Source: Proteobacteria bacterium CAG:495
GTDB lineage: Bacteria > Pseudomonadota > Alphaproteobacteria > RF32 > CAG-239
NCBI GenBank assembly: GCA_000432275.1
Contig: HF995276.1
Coordinates: 1 to 34,856, forward strand
Direction: 5' to 3'
Length of the DNA: 34,856 nucleotides
Shown one piece after another: positions 1-7,673 of the stretch. The notes under the pieces are model-generated. The model searched no databases and was not told the DNA's origin. It was given only the letters and a program-made list of their open reading frames with translations. Position 1 is the stretch's first letter. Each line of letters opens with the position of its first letter. The position numbers and the translations under genes are program-made.

Positions 1-1
1 G

Positions 2-496
2 CTGGAATTTGTCGTGGTGCGTGGCAGCGAGAACATTGCAAAAGTAATTGCCCCGCTCGCCAAAAACATGGCTGCCTTCAAGAAATTGGTAGCAGAGGTG
101 GACGAATCCGATGACCAGGACAAGATGGCGATGTTTGCCGATGCATTGCCTAAACAGCAAAAAATGCTGATGCAGAGCGGTCTGCTTATTATTCCGTTCT
201 TCCGCCAACTGACATGGCCGTTGCTCAAACCCGAGGAGCAAAGCTCACTTAACTATTTCGCTTCAGCATGGTGCGCGCTGGAGAATATGCTGCTCGCTGC
301 CACCGCCGAGGGTCTGGGAACGGTATTCCATATTCCGGTAAGCGACGAGGCCGAGAAGATCAAAAAAATCGTGAATGCGCCTGAAGGTTACGAGTTCACC
401 TGTCTGCTGACGATGGGCTATCCTGCCGAAAATGCTTTTCTGCCCAAACAGAAGGAAATCAATGCAGAAGACAGAATACATCTCAATAGCTGGTAA
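2..496 (+). CDS. Nitroreductase family protein, C-terminal part (5' truncated by window edge)
   Basis: The frame is open to the first bases of the window, so the N-terminus is missing and the GTG at 14 is not a credible start. About 164 residues are visible. The C-terminal half matches the FMN-dependent nitroreductase fold: a helix with the pattern ENMLLAATAEGLGT, followed by the segment around VNAPEGYEFTCLLTMGYPAE, which in this family packs the flavin and the dimer interface. Family members reduce nitroaromatics, quinones or flavins with NAD(P)H in the cytosol. The substrate cannot be read from this fragment. The next gene starts 63 bases downstream with its own strong ribosome site, and no terminator is seen between them. 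Family assignment is secure; subfamily is not. Confidence 0.85.
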   Translation: MEFVVVRGSENIAKVIAPLAKNMAAFKKLVAEVDESDDQDKMAMFADALPKQQKMLMQSGLLIIPFFRQLTWPLLKPEEQSSLNYFASAWCALENMLLAATAEGLGTVFHIPVSDEAEKIKKIVNAPEGYEFTCLLTMGYPAENAFLPKQKEINAEDRIHLNSW

Positions 497-559
497 TCAG
501 TAAATTTTATCGGCAAACCGGCGGAATTTTAAAATATTATATATAATAAAGAGGTCATT

Positions 560-1174
560 ATGGACAAGCTATTAAAATTAAAAGAAGCCGTCACGGCAAA
601 AGCCAGTAATCCCGGTTTTATCCACCACCAATGGTATGTCAAGTGGCATCTCCAAATTGTCGAGCGGTTGGTAAACGAACTGTGTAACATTTATACTGAG
701 GCAGACAGGAATATTTGCCTTTTATTGGTTTGGCTACATGATTACGGAAAAATTTTGGCACAAAAGCCCGAAAACTATGATAAAGGTGATTTTCTTACTT
801 TTACCAAAGGCCGAGAACTTATGGAAAGTTTAGGCTTTTCGCAGTCCGTAACAGATCAGACGATAAGTTATCTGCAGCAAATGGAGCGAAAAATGGAAGA
901 AGATTTATCCTTTGCCCCTATTGAAGTTCAGATAATTTCGTCGGCAGATGCAGCATCGCACCTTATCGGACCGTTTATGTCGCTTTACTGGTATGAAAAT
1001 CCGGATAAATCAATTGAAGAACTTTTAGAAAGCGGTGTTAAAAAGGCCAGGAAAGACTGGCTGAGAAAAGTTACCTTGCCGGAAATAAAAAAGCGCTTTC
1101 AAGAACGATATCTTTATATGTTGGAAAATGCCGGAGAATTTCCTGATTGTTTTTTAAGAACTTCTGCACAATAG
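560..1174 (+). CDS. HD-domain metal-dependent phosphohydrolase
   Basis: A 204-residue cytosolic protein with the arrangement of a small HD-superfamily hydrolase. An early histidine cluster lies at residues 22-30 (HHQWYVKWH), the HD pair is H60-D61 in the motif WLHDYGK, and a later Asp lies in the segment SSADAASH near residue 135. These are the positions of the H...HD...D metal ligands. Related proteins hydrolyse nucleotides or other phosphate esters; the substrate here is unknown. The start is fixed by a good AGAGG ribosome site about seven bases before the ATG. A bidirectional hairpin terminator follows, separating it from the convergent permease gene. Confidence 0.78.
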   Translation: MDKLLKLKEAVTAKASNPGFIHHQWYVKWHLQIVERLVNELCNIYTEADRNICLLLVWLHDYGKILAQKPENYDKGDFLTFTKGRELMESLGFSQSVTDQTISYLQQMERKMEEDLSFAPIEVQIISSADAASHLIGPFMSLYWYENPDKSIEELLESGVKKARKDWLRKVTLPEIKKRFQERYLYMLENAGEFPDCFLRTSAQ

Positions 1175-1208
1175 GATTGTGAATCCCAAAACAGATTTTA
1201 TTACTAAC

Positions 1209-1239
1209 AAAACAGCACTTTTTTAAAGTGCTGTTTTTC
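1209..1239. terminator. Bidirectional rho-independent terminator
   Basis: An 11-bp perfect stem (1211-1221 with 1225-1235, arm AACAGCACTTT) has a three-base loop, with A-rich sequence on one side and a T-run on the other. It lies between the convergent HD hydrolase and DMT permease genes and can serve both. Confidence 0.85.
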
Positions 1240-1244
1240 TCAAT

Positions 1245-2144
1245 TTAAAGACCTATAGCCAAATTTACGCCAATGCCGATAAAGACAAAACAAACGAACT
1301 TTTTTATAACTTCCTTACGACTCAACTTCTCCTTAAACCTGTCTCCAAACAACCGGCTTAAAATATATCCGTAGACAATTACAAAAATTGGCTGCGTTGA
1401 TGAAATAGACGTTTCAACCAACACTGGAATAATCGACAAAGCAAAAACAGGCATAAGATTGCCGAGTTGGTCAAAGACTTCAATAAAGCAAAATTTTGAA
1501 AAATTAGCTTTGTATTTCGGGAAATTTTTAATTATGTCCTGCCGCATCGGTCTAAAAAATAAAATTCCCCACCTGATTGTGAACGTAACCATTGCGCTCC
1601 AGAATGCCGTTGAAAGCCAATCCGTATGTTGTAATATTTTTTTGTAAAGAACGTTTTCAAAAGAAAGAATTACAGCCGTCAGAAGCATCAGCCAAAAACC
1701 CCGGTTTATTTTTATCGCCGTAGTCTTTTCCAGATTAAGAACCAACGAAGCGGCAATAATTATTCCCAATCCCAAATACTGTTCCGGCCGCATTATTTCA
1801 TTGACAATCATATAGGCCCAAAACGGGATAAATATTTTTTCTAAAGAAAACAATGCGGCAACAATCGAGGTATCCGTGGTTTTCAGCGCAGCATAATAAG
1901 GAAAAAGATAAGCGACATTTATCAAGCCGATAAGAGCAACATAAGGGATTGCACTTACCGGCAACATATGAACAGGTCCTATCAAAAGCAAAGCAAACGG
2001 TCCCAAGATATTGGTGATGTTTGCATAAAAAACGGTCGTTGACGTTTTTTTAAACAAATTTCCAATGATATAAGCATCGAAAATATTTGATAAAGAATGT
2101 GCGGCCGGGCTGACGAAAGCTGCCAGAATACCAATAAGATACAT
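1245..2144 (-). CDS. EamA/DMT-family membrane transporter
   Basis: This 299-residue, strongly hydrophobic protein has about ten predicted membrane segments arranged as two repeated halves (roughly residues 1-135 and 148-299), the plan of drug/metabolite transporter permeases with paired EamA domains. The end of the first half carries the family-typical pattern of a short helix (TTDTSIVAALFSLEKIF) followed by a GLGIIIAASLVL-like helix. It should act in the inner membrane as an exporter or importer of a small metabolite; the substrate is unknown. It is a single-gene unit, divergent from the P-loop gene across a 228-base AT-rich spacer. The ribosome site (CTGGA) is weak. Confidence 0.8.
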   Translation of the reverse strand: MYLIGILAAFVSPAAHSLSNIFDAYIIGNLFKKTSTTVFYANITNILGPFALLLIGPVHMLPVSAIPYVALIGLINVAYLFPYYAALKTTDTSIVAALFSLEKIFIPFWAYMIVNEIMRPEQYLGLGIIIAASLVLNLEKTTAIKINRGFWLMLLTAVILSFENVLYKKILQHTDWLSTAFWSAMVTFTIRWGILFFRPMRQDIIKNFPKYKANFSKFCFIEVFDQLGNLMPVFALSIIPVLVETSISSTQPIFVIVYGYILSRLFGDRFKEKLSRKEVIKKFVCFVFIGIGVNLAIGL

Positions 2145-2372
2145 ATTTTTTCCAGTAGATTTGTTTTTTATGATTTAAATTATAATTGAAACTTATTTAT
2201 TTTTTAATAATTCCCCAAAAAATGTCAGGCAAATCTTTCCAGTACAGATACACCCCGTTTTCATAACGGCATTAATGTTATTCGAGAAAAACGATTTACC
2301 AAAATTCGGAAAAATTTTTACCATTGAAATTTTATTTATTTCAGTGCTAAATGTTTTTAAGGGGAATCTACT

Positions 2373-2888
2373 ATGCTGATTATAAATATTAACGGTCCGA
2401 TAAATTCAGGAAAAACAACCGTTTCCAAACTGTTAAGCAAACAACTTCCGATATCTTTTTTTATAGAGGTCGACGACCTGTTGTCCGACGGGGAACAAAA
2501 GCTTTTAGGGCTGAGCGTTAAAGCCGGATGGCAAGAGCGTACAAAACGATTAAAAAAAATCATAGAAGAGGAAAAACAAAAAAAACAATATAAGAGCATC
2601 GTTTTCGCATATCCGATGACCGACAAGCTGTTTAACGAATGGAAACGATGGGAGGACAAAACAACCGAGTTCGTCAATATTACCCTGGCGCCGCGTTTGG
2701 AAATATGCATACAAAATCGCGGAGAACGTTCGTTATCTGTCTCTGAAATCAACAGAATCAGGGAAATGTATCAGGAAGGATACCATAATTCAAAATCTGC
2801 CGATTTGATTATTGATAACAGTGAGCAGACGCCTCAAGAAACACTGCAGCAAATTTTATTGTTTTTATCCCAAAAAAACTACCTCTGA
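2373..2888 (+). CDS. P-loop nucleotide kinase-like protein
   Basis: A 171-residue protein opening with a Walker A loop GPINSGKTT (residues 8-16) directly after a hydrophobic beta strand. An acidic strand end follows (EVDDLL, about residues 32-37), and a basic lid-like segment lies near the middle. The size and layout resemble small-molecule kinases of the AAA_33/zeta-toxin/chloramphenicol-phosphotransferase group, which transfer the ATP gamma-phosphate to a small substrate. The real substrate is unknown. The ATG at 2373 follows an AAGGGGA ribosome site. It is preceded by a divergent transporter and followed after 127 bases by a phosphatase gene on the same strand. P-loop NTPase is certain; the kinase assignment is inference. 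Confidence 0.65.
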   Translation: MLIININGPINSGKTTVSKLLSKQLPISFFIEVDDLLSDGEQKLLGLSVKAGWQERTKRLKKIIEEEKQKKQYKSIVFAYPMTDKLFNEWKRWEDKTTEFVNITLAPRLEICIQNRGERSLSVSEINRIREMYQEGYHNSKSADLIIDNSEQTPQETLQQILLFLSQKNYL

Positions 2889-3015
2889 CTTAACGGTTCA
2901 ACCTCATCGACGCGCGTGGTTTTTGACAAAATGCCACGCAAAGAAATTGTATTGTGTTTTTTTATTTTATCCCATAGGATTGTCTTAAGGCAATATTACA
3001 TTTGAAAGACACAAA

Positions 3016-3654
3016 ATGACGATAAAATTTTGTATTTTTGACGTTGGGCAAGTTTGCTATCCGTATTCTTTGGAACCGTTAAACCAACTGCTGAGAGAAC
3101 AGTCCACGGACCACAAAACCTTTGACAAGAAAGGCGGCGCCAAATCTTTTAACTACAATTCCTTTATGAAAGGAGAAACGGATTTTACCGCCTTTTGCAA
3201 AAACTTATGCAGCCACTGCGGCATCGTTTATTCGAAAGATATTGAACAATCCGTCGACAATGCAATGCATCAGGGCGTTGGTCCCTTTTATGAAGAAACA
3301 TTGGAGACAATGTCCTGGCTGCGTAAAGAAGGCATAGAAATAGGCTTGTTGTCAAATGCCCTCCCCAATTTGGCCGACACTGGACAAACTTTGGCTGCCG
3401 AAGACAAAACATTTGTATCATACGAGCTCGGATTATTGAAACCCGACAAAGCCATTTATCAGTCCGTATTGGCAAAATTAAACGCCAAGCCGGAAGAAGT
3501 CATCTTTATTGACGACAAACGCGAAAATGTGGAAGCGGCAAAATCTCTCGGCATTAACGGTATTGTTTTTGACAGAAACACAATCTCCCGGCAAATTAAA
3601 ACCCTCATCACACAGAATAGTTTTTTGACACAACATTTTGCGAAAACACGCTGA
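3016..3654 (+). CDS. HAD-family (subfamily IA, YihX-like) phosphatase
   Basis: A 212-residue haloacid-dehalogenase hydrolase. Motif I is FDVGQV with nucleophile Asp9; the usual second Asp is Gly11, the DxG form also found in YihX-type proteins. Motif II is LLSNALPN, the motif III lysine lies in GLLKPDKAIY, and motif IV is FIDDKREN. The helical cap sits between motifs I and II, typical of subfamily IA. Such enzymes dephosphorylate sugar phosphates or similar metabolites in the cytosol. It ends 38 bases before the flavodoxin-like gene on the same strand, so the two could be cotranscribed. Family assignment is firm; substrate unknown. Confidence 0.82.
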   Translation: MTIKFCIFDVGQVCYPYSLEPLNQLLREQSTDHKTFDKKGGAKSFNYNSFMKGETDFTAFCKNLCSHCGIVYSKDIEQSVDNAMHQGVGPFYEETLETMSWLRKEGIEIGLLSNALPNLADTGQTLAAEDKTFVSYELGLLKPDKAIYQSVLAKLNAKPEEVIFIDDKRENVEAAKSLGINGIVFDRNTISRQIKTLITQNSFLTQHFAKTR

Positions 3655-3692
3655 GATACGTATAACGCAAATTAATTGAGAAAGGTGGAAAT

Positions 3693-4319
3693 ATGAAAGT
3701 ATTAATGATTAACGGCAGCTGCAATGAACAGGGGTGTACCTACACGGCGTTGTCCGAAGTTGCAAAGGTTTTGAACAACGAAGGCATTGAAACAGAAATT
3801 ATCCAGCTGGGAAAAGCGGCTTATCGGGACTGCATCGGCTGCGGTGCCTGCCGAAAACTGAACAACCGTTGCGTCTTTAATGACGATATCATCAATCAGA
3901 TTATTGAAAAAGCTGAAAAGGCAGACGGATTTGTTTTCGGCTCTCCGGTTTATTACGCTCATCCTTCCGCCCGTCTTCAGGCTGTTTTGGATCGTGTTTT
4001 TTATGCCGGCAGCAGCGTATTTGCCTTTAAACCCGGCGCTGCCGTCGTTTCGGCCAGACGTGCCGGCACAACCGCTTCGCTTGACGTCATCAACAAGTAT
4101 TTCACCATATCCAAAATGCCTGTCGTTTCCTCATCTTACTGGAACAACGTACACGGCATAAGCGCCGAACAAGTCTCCGAGGATAAAGAGGGGCTGCAAA
4201 CAATGCGTAACATCGGCCACAATATGGCCTGGATGCTGAAATGTATTGAAAAGGCCAAAAATAACGGAATCGAGCTTCCCCGGGTCGAGAGCGGAGAACG
4301 GACGAACTTCATCCGTTAA
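3693..4319 (+). CDS. Flavodoxin-fold NAD(P)H:FMN reductase / iron-sulfur flavoprotein-like
   Basis: A 208-residue flavodoxin-like protein. The first strand and phosphate loop (MKVLMINGS) bind FMN phosphate, and the later FGSPVYYAHPSARLQ segment is the family's isoalloxazine-contacting loop. Between them are Cys47, Cys50, Cys53 and Cys60, spaced CX2CX2CX6C. That compact spacing is the type which ligates a [4Fe-4S] cluster in archaeal iron-sulfur flavoproteins, although many bacterial relatives with it have never been tested. Likely role: NAD(P)H- or ferredoxin-linked reduction of quinones, nitro compounds or oxidants. A strong AAAGGTGG ribosome site precedes the ATG, and a bidirectional terminator follows the stop. 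Confidence 0.8.
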   Translation: MKVLMINGSCNEQGCTYTALSEVAKVLNNEGIETEIIQLGKAAYRDCIGCGACRKLNNRCVFNDDIINQIIEKAEKADGFVFGSPVYYAHPSARLQAVLDRVFYAGSSVFAFKPGAAVVSARRAGTTASLDVINKYFTISKMPVVSSSYWNNVHGISAEQVSEDKEGLQTMRNIGHNMAWMLKCIEKAKNNGIELPRVESGERTNFIR

Positions 4320-4328
4320 TCAAAAAAC

Positions 4329-4362
4329 AAAAGCCGGATAAAAGAGTTATCCGGCTTTTTAT
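4329..4362. terminator. Bidirectional rho-independent terminator
   Basis: An 11-bp perfect stem (4331-4341 with 4347-4357, arm AAGCCGGATAA) has loop AAGAG, flanked by A and T tracts. It lies between the convergent flavodoxin-like and cupin genes. Confidence 0.9.
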
Positions 4363-4365
4363 ATC

Positions 4366-4797
4366 TTATTCTTCGCGGAAGTTATAGGTTCCGGAACGTG
4401 TAATCGTCATACCGCTGCCGGTGCCGGTAAAATGAACGACGTCCGGTTTGTTTGCTGTCCCAACGTCAAGGTAAACCAGTTTTTCATCAGCCGAATCATT
4501 ACGGATAACGTGAGAACCGCTGATATTGGCCGGAAAACAAATTGCATCTCCCGCTTTCAAGCGAATTTCACCGGTTTCGGTTTTTACAGCCGCAGTTCCG
4601 CTGATGATATAAAACACTTCTTCATTCTCCTCATGGTAATGATACCCGTAAGCAAAATTTCCGGGAGCCACTTCCACAAAGTTTGCCAAGCATTTGTCGA
4701 CGTCTTCAATAACGGGTTTAACCGCAAAACTGTTGCCGTTTGCAGATTGAACCAAAGGTTGTACGTCATGGTAGTTTTTGACGATAATGTTTTTCAT
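4366..4797 (-). CDS. Single-domain cupin protein
   Basis: A 143-residue one-domain cupin. Motif 1 is GYHYHEENEEVFYIISG, with metal ligands expected at His53, His55 and Glu59/60; motif 2 is GDAICFPANISGSH with its histidine near residue 99. A bound metal in a small beta-barrel is expected. Single cupins may be sugar isomerases, dioxygenases or ligand-binding proteins, so the reaction cannot be named. I place the start at the ATG at 4795-4797 because a GGAGG ribosome site lies just upstream; an in-frame TTG at 4809 would put that site inside the gene. It diverges from an HxlR regulator across overlapping promoters with a palindrome, so regulation by that protein is likely. Confidence 0.82.
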   Translation of the reverse strand: MKNIIVKNYHDVQPLVQSANGNSFAVKPVIEDVDKCLANFVEVAPGNFAYGYHYHEENEEVFYIISGTAAVKTETGEIRLKAGDAICFPANISGSHVIRNDSADEKLVYLDVGTANKPDVVHFTGTGSGMTITRSGTYNFREE

Positions 4798-4835
4798 TTT
4801 TTCCTCCAAAGCAATTGATTTTTTTGTTCATCTGC

Positions 4836-4865
4836 ATAATATTGAATATTATATTATTTTGTAAA
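4836..4865 (-). promoter_or_regulatory. Predicted sigma-70 promoter of the cupin gene
   Basis: Reading the minus strand, a TTTACA -35 box (4865-4860) and a TATTAT -10 box (4841-4836) are separated by 18 bases. The -10 box forms one arm of the 17-base palindrome listed separately. It was recognised by eye only. Confidence 0.5.
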
Positions 4866-4887
4866 GTAGGCATTATTTTAATATATA
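4859..4887 (+). promoter_or_regulatory. Predicted sigma-70 promoter of the HxlR regulator gene
   Basis: A TTGTAA -35 box (4859-4864) and a TATATA -10 box (4882-4887) lie 17 bases apart, about 33 bases before the chosen GTG start. It overlaps the divergent cupin promoter at the -35 boxes. Confidence 0.45.
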
Positions 4888-4919
4888 GTATTCAATTTGT
4901 AACTAATGGAGAAAGCAAA

Positions 4920-5252
4920 GTGATTTCAAATAAAAAAATTTTAGATTGTCCGGTTGCAACAACAATTAACCTAATCGGAAACAAATGGAAGCTGTTGATT
5001 ATCAGAGATCTGCTTGCCAGCACCAGACGCTTTGGCGAATTGCGCAAAAATCTGGAGGGCATCAGCCAGAGAGTTTTAACTCAAAACCTGCGCGAACTTG
5101 AAAATGACGGCTTAATCAAAAGAAAGGTCTATGCAGAAGTTCCTCCCCGCGTGGAATACAGCCTCAACGAGCTGGGACGTTCCCTGCTTCCGATAATATC
5201 AACAATGGCCGACTGGGGAAACAATTACAAAAAAACGATTTCGAACAAATGA
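4920..5252 (+). CDS. HxlR-family winged-helix transcriptional regulator
   Basis: A 110-residue DNA-binding protein with the HxlR signature. Near the N-terminus a Cys-Pro (ILDCPVATTINLIGNKWK) carries the conserved redox- or ligand-sensing cysteine region. The recognition part is RFGELRKNLEGISQRVLTQ, followed by the winged hairpin LIKRKVYAEVPPRVEYSL. I start it at GTG 4920, seven bases after a GGAGA ribosome site. The upstream ATG at 4815 would add a hydrophobic, A/T-derived leader unlike any HxlR protein. HxlR regulators often repress a neighbouring oxidoreductase, cupin or efflux gene in response to reactive electrophiles or quinones. Here the divergent cupin and the MFS exporter 90 bases downstream are the obvious candidates. 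Confidence 0.88.
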   Translation: MISNKKILDCPVATTINLIGNKWKLLIIRDLLASTRRFGELRKNLEGISQRVLTQNLRELENDGLIKRKVYAEVPPRVEYSLNELGRSLLPIISTMADWGNNYKKTISNK

Positions 5253-5285
5253 TTTATTTTGGCTGATATTCGCAAAGCTTATTGA

Positions 5286-5315
5286 AATTTGCAAATTGCA
5301 GACTAAGAATCTGCA
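5286..5315. promoter_or_regulatory. Two small inverted repeats upstream of the MFS gene
   Basis: AATTTGCAAATT (5286-5297) is a perfect 12-base palindrome. It is followed at once by TGCAGA (5297-5302) and TCTGCA (5310-5315), a 6-base inverted repeat around 7 bases. They could be operator or leader structure for the exporter. Neither matches the operator in front of the HxlR gene. Confidence 0.25.
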
Positions 5316-5342
5316 TTAACAATATGATTGTGAGGTTTTGCA

Positions 5343-6524
5343 ATGAAAAAAAGCTTGGCAGCTCTTGCCTTTGGAACTCTGGGACTGGGAATGGCCGAAT
5401 TTGGAATGATGAGCATCTTGTCCGTCGTAGCCGCCGGTCTTAACATTTCAATCCCGGAAGCCGGACACTTTATATCCGTTTATGCTCTGGGCGTTTGTTC
5501 GGGAGCCGTTCTGCTGGTGTTTTTATCGGGAAACCGACCGTTAAAAACCCTGCTGATTATTCTGATGTTCATTATGTGTATCGGCAACTTTCTGGCCGTT
5601 ATAGCTCCTAATTATACTTTTATGCTGGCGGCACGTTTTATTTCCGGCTTGCCGCACGGAGGATTTTTCGGCGTGGCCGGCATTGTCGCCAAACGTCTTG
5701 CTCCCCGCAATAAACAGGTGGAAGCCGTTGCAACGATGATTTCCGGCATGACAATTGCCAACCTTGTCGGAATTCCGGCGGCATCATACCTTACTCATAT
5801 CGTTTCCTGGCATATGCTGTTTCTGTTAGTTGCCGTTTGGGGTTTGATTACAATTATTGCCATATATCTGTGGGTACCTGACGTCGCACCGGTTTCGGTG
5901 AAAAACTTTACGGCGCAATTCAGTTTTTTGAAACGTCCGCTGCCGTGGTTTCTGCTGGCTTCCATTATGCTGGGCAACGGCGGTCTGTTTTCATGGTACA
6001 GCTATGTTAACCCGATTATGGTAAACATTGCCAAATTTCCGCCGCACAGCATGGCCTGGATTATGGCTCTGTCCGGGTTGGGAATGGTTATGGGAAACTA
6101 CATCAGCGGCAGACTGTCAACCTTTATATCTCCGGTAACACTTTCGGCCCTGATGATCGGCCTAATGTTTGTTGCATCGGTCTTGATGTTTTTTGCCGCC
6201 GCATATTCATATTTGGCTTTGGCACTAATGTTTATCGGCGTGTTCGGCTTATTCGGCGTCTCAGGTCCGGAACAGTTTTTGATTATCGACACCTCAGAGG
6301 GAGGCGGTGAAATTTTAGGAGCGTCCAGCGCTCAGGTTGCCTTTAACCTCGGTAACGCTCTGGGGGCTTTTTTCGGCGGCCTGCCGATGGAGTTGGGATA
6401 CAGCGTCGAATACTCCGCGCTTCCGGGATGCGTTTTATCTCTGGCCGGTTTGATAACCATTTTTTATTTCGGCAAATATTATCGTCCACAGCCGTCCGGG
6501 CACCCGGTTTCTCAAAAGGCATAG
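5343..6524 (+). CDS. Major facilitator superfamily exporter (DHA1/AraJ-like)
   Basis: A 393-residue, 12-segment inner-membrane protein of the DHA1 drug:H+ antiporter type, closest in appearance to the AraJ/YdhP/Cmr sugar-or-drug efflux proteins. Segment 1 begins LAFGTLGLGMAEFGMM, and the motif C-like region near segment 5 has Gly-rich, Pro-containing sequence (ISGMTIANLVGIPAASYL). The loop between segments 2 and 3 carries only a short form of motif A (SGNRPLK). Probable role: proton-driven efflux of an unknown small molecule. It lies 90 bases downstream of the HxlR gene on the same strand, and the spacer holds small inverted repeats. It converges with the chromate transporter genes with only three bases between the stop codons and no visible terminator. 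Confidence 0.85.
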   Translation: MKKSLAALAFGTLGLGMAEFGMMSILSVVAAGLNISIPEAGHFISVYALGVCSGAVLLVFLSGNRPLKTLLIILMFIMCIGNFLAVIAPNYTFMLAARFISGLPHGGFFGVAGIVAKRLAPRNKQVEAVATMISGMTIANLVGIPAASYLTHIVSWHMLFLLVAVWGLITIIAIYLWVPDVAPVSVKNFTAQFSFLKRPLPWFLLASIMLGNGGLFSWYSYVNPIMVNIAKFPPHSMAWIMALSGLGMVMGNYISGRLSTFISPVTLSALMIGLMFVASVLMFFAAAYSYLALALMFIGVFGLFGVSGPEQFLIIDTSEGGGEILGASSAQVAFNLGNALGAFFGGLPMELGYSVEYSALPGCVLSLAGLITIFYFGKYYRPQPSGHPVSQKA

Positions 6525-6527
6525 GTT

Positions 6528-7088
6528 TTAATACACCAATATTCCGACCCCGGCGCTTAAAACCAGTACCCACACAGGATTGAACCTGTAACGGCGCAGT
6601 AAAACGACAGAGACTACCGCAATCAGCAAAGCATAGCCGTCAAAACTGTTTATCTCGGCAGTGACATGGTTATGACCGGTAAGCGCCAGCAGCAAAATCC
6701 CGGCACCGGCAGCACCTATCAGCCCGGTAGCAACAGCTTTCAGTCCCTGTAAAACAGACATAATCACGGCACAATTGCGATGACAGCAAAAAAAGCCGTA
6801 ACAAGACAAAGAGATGACGAAACCGGTAATAATGCAGCTTAATGTCGCAACGACTGCTCCCAACGGACCGGCAATTTTCAAACCGGTGAAACTGGAAGCG
6901 TTGATTGCCAACGGACCGGGAGTCATCTGAGATATCGTGATGATGTCCGTATACTCTTTTAAACTCAGCCAATGGTAACGGTTAACCAACAGTTCTTCAA
7001 TCAGAGCAATAATCGCATATCCGCCCCCGATGCTGAAACTGCCGATTTGGAAAAAATTAACCGCCAACTCCCACAACTTTTCCGCCAT
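6528..7088 (-). CDS. Chromate transporter-family subunit (second half-size gene)
   Basis: A 186-residue membrane protein consisting of one CHR domain: an N-terminal GGGYAIIALIEELLV segment, then the family motif around ISQMTPGPLAINASSFTG, then several hydrophobic helices. Full-length ChrA has two such domains in tandem. Short-chain members come as adjacent gene pairs whose products probably assemble in antiparallel, as here. Family function is anion (chromate/sulfate) export in the inner membrane; the physiological substrate of short pairs in anaerobes is often unclear. The ATG lies one base after the upstream partner's stop, so translation is probably coupled. Confidence 0.85.
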   Translation of the reverse strand: MAEKLWELAVNFFQIGSFSIGGGYAIIALIEELLVNRYHWLSLKEYTDIITISQMTPGPLAINASSFTGLKIAGPLGAVVATLSCIITGFVISLSCYGFFCCHRNCAVIMSVLQGLKAVATGLIGAAGAGILLLALTGHNHVTAEINSFDGYALLIAVVSVVLLRRYRFNPVWVLVLSAGVGILVY

Positions 7089-7089
7089 A

Positions 7090-7656
7090 TTACTTCCCCC
7101 TGCCCTTCAACCATACAATCAATGCATAGCAAACCAACGACACGACTATCAAAAGTACGGCGTTAAGCTCAAAAATGAATGATGCGACAAAAACAAAAAC
7201 CGCCGTCAGAACGCCCAGCATCTCCTTATTGCGGGCAACATTTTTTCCCATATCATAGACCACGTCAATGATGATTGCGGCAATGGCGGCAATCATCCCT
7301 TTTAATGCGGCATTGATTTCCTGATTATGAATAACCTGCTGATAGCATACCGCTACCGCAGACATAATCAGCAGCGGCGGCAACACTGCCGCAACGCAGC
7401 TGACAACGGCTCCAATCAACCCGGCAATGCGATACCCCGTAATTGCCGAAAGGTTGACGGCTATTGCTCCCGGAGCCGACTGCGCAACAGCCGACATTTC
7501 CAACAGTTCGTCAAAAGAAAAGGCTTTCGCGTTGTCGACAAAAGGTTTCTTCATTAACGGTATAATCATATAGCCGCCGCCGACGGCAAGACAACTTATA
7601 ATCACGTTGGTCTTAAATAACCACCACAGACGGTATAACAGCGTTTTATCCTGCAT
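7090..7656 (-). CDS. Chromate transporter-family subunit (first half-size gene)
   Basis: A 188-residue single CHR-domain membrane protein, partner of the next gene. It has the paired Gly motif LAVGGGYMIIPLMKKPFV and the motif SAVAQSAPGAIAVNLSAITGYRIAG, aligning with the Pro-Gly-Pro/Ala-Ile-Asn segment of its neighbour; about five hydrophobic stretches follow. The two proteins share the fold but little sequence, as expected for the two halves of a split ChrA. It is separated by 17 bases from the acetyltransferase gene upstream on the same strand, so the three genes may form one transcript. Confidence 0.85.
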   Translation of the reverse strand: MQDKTLLYRLWWLFKTNVIISCLAVGGGYMIIPLMKKPFVDNAKAFSFDELLEMSAVAQSAPGAIAVNLSAITGYRIAGLIGAVVSCVAAVLPPLLIMSAVAVCYQQVIHNQEINAALKGMIAAIAAIIIDVVYDMGKNVARNKEMLGVLTAVFVFVASFIFELNAVLLIVVSLVCYALIVWLKGRGK

Positions 7657-7673
7657 CAGAGATTTGTTCCTTT

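Larger units (their letters stand above)
4836..4896. promoter_or_regulatory. Putative HxlR operator: palindrome plus inverted repeat
   Basis: ATAATATTGAATATTAT at 4836-4852 is a perfect 17-base palindrome around a central G. In addition, 4841-4854 and 4883-4896 form an inverted repeat (ATTGAATAYTATAT on opposite strands, 13 of 14 matching). The palindrome overlaps the cupin -10 box and the distal arm overlaps the regulator -10 box. The arms are about four helical turns apart, which suits two dimers on one DNA face. Assigning it to HxlR is inferred from position. Confidence 0.55.

Noticed and set aside
2373..2888. P-loop protein as a zeta-type toxin with an antitoxin partner
   Set aside because: No small antitoxin gene lies beside it and the sequence after Walker A is not diagnostic of zeta toxins.
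2914..2939. GCGTGG/CCACGC hairpin as terminator after the P-loop gene
   Set aside because: Only six pairs, a 14-base loop and no immediate U-run.
4815..4919. Upstream ATG start for the HxlR gene giving a hydrophobic N-terminus
   Set aside because: It lies in the promoter/operator region, has no ribosome site, and the family has no such leader. GTG 4920 is well placed.
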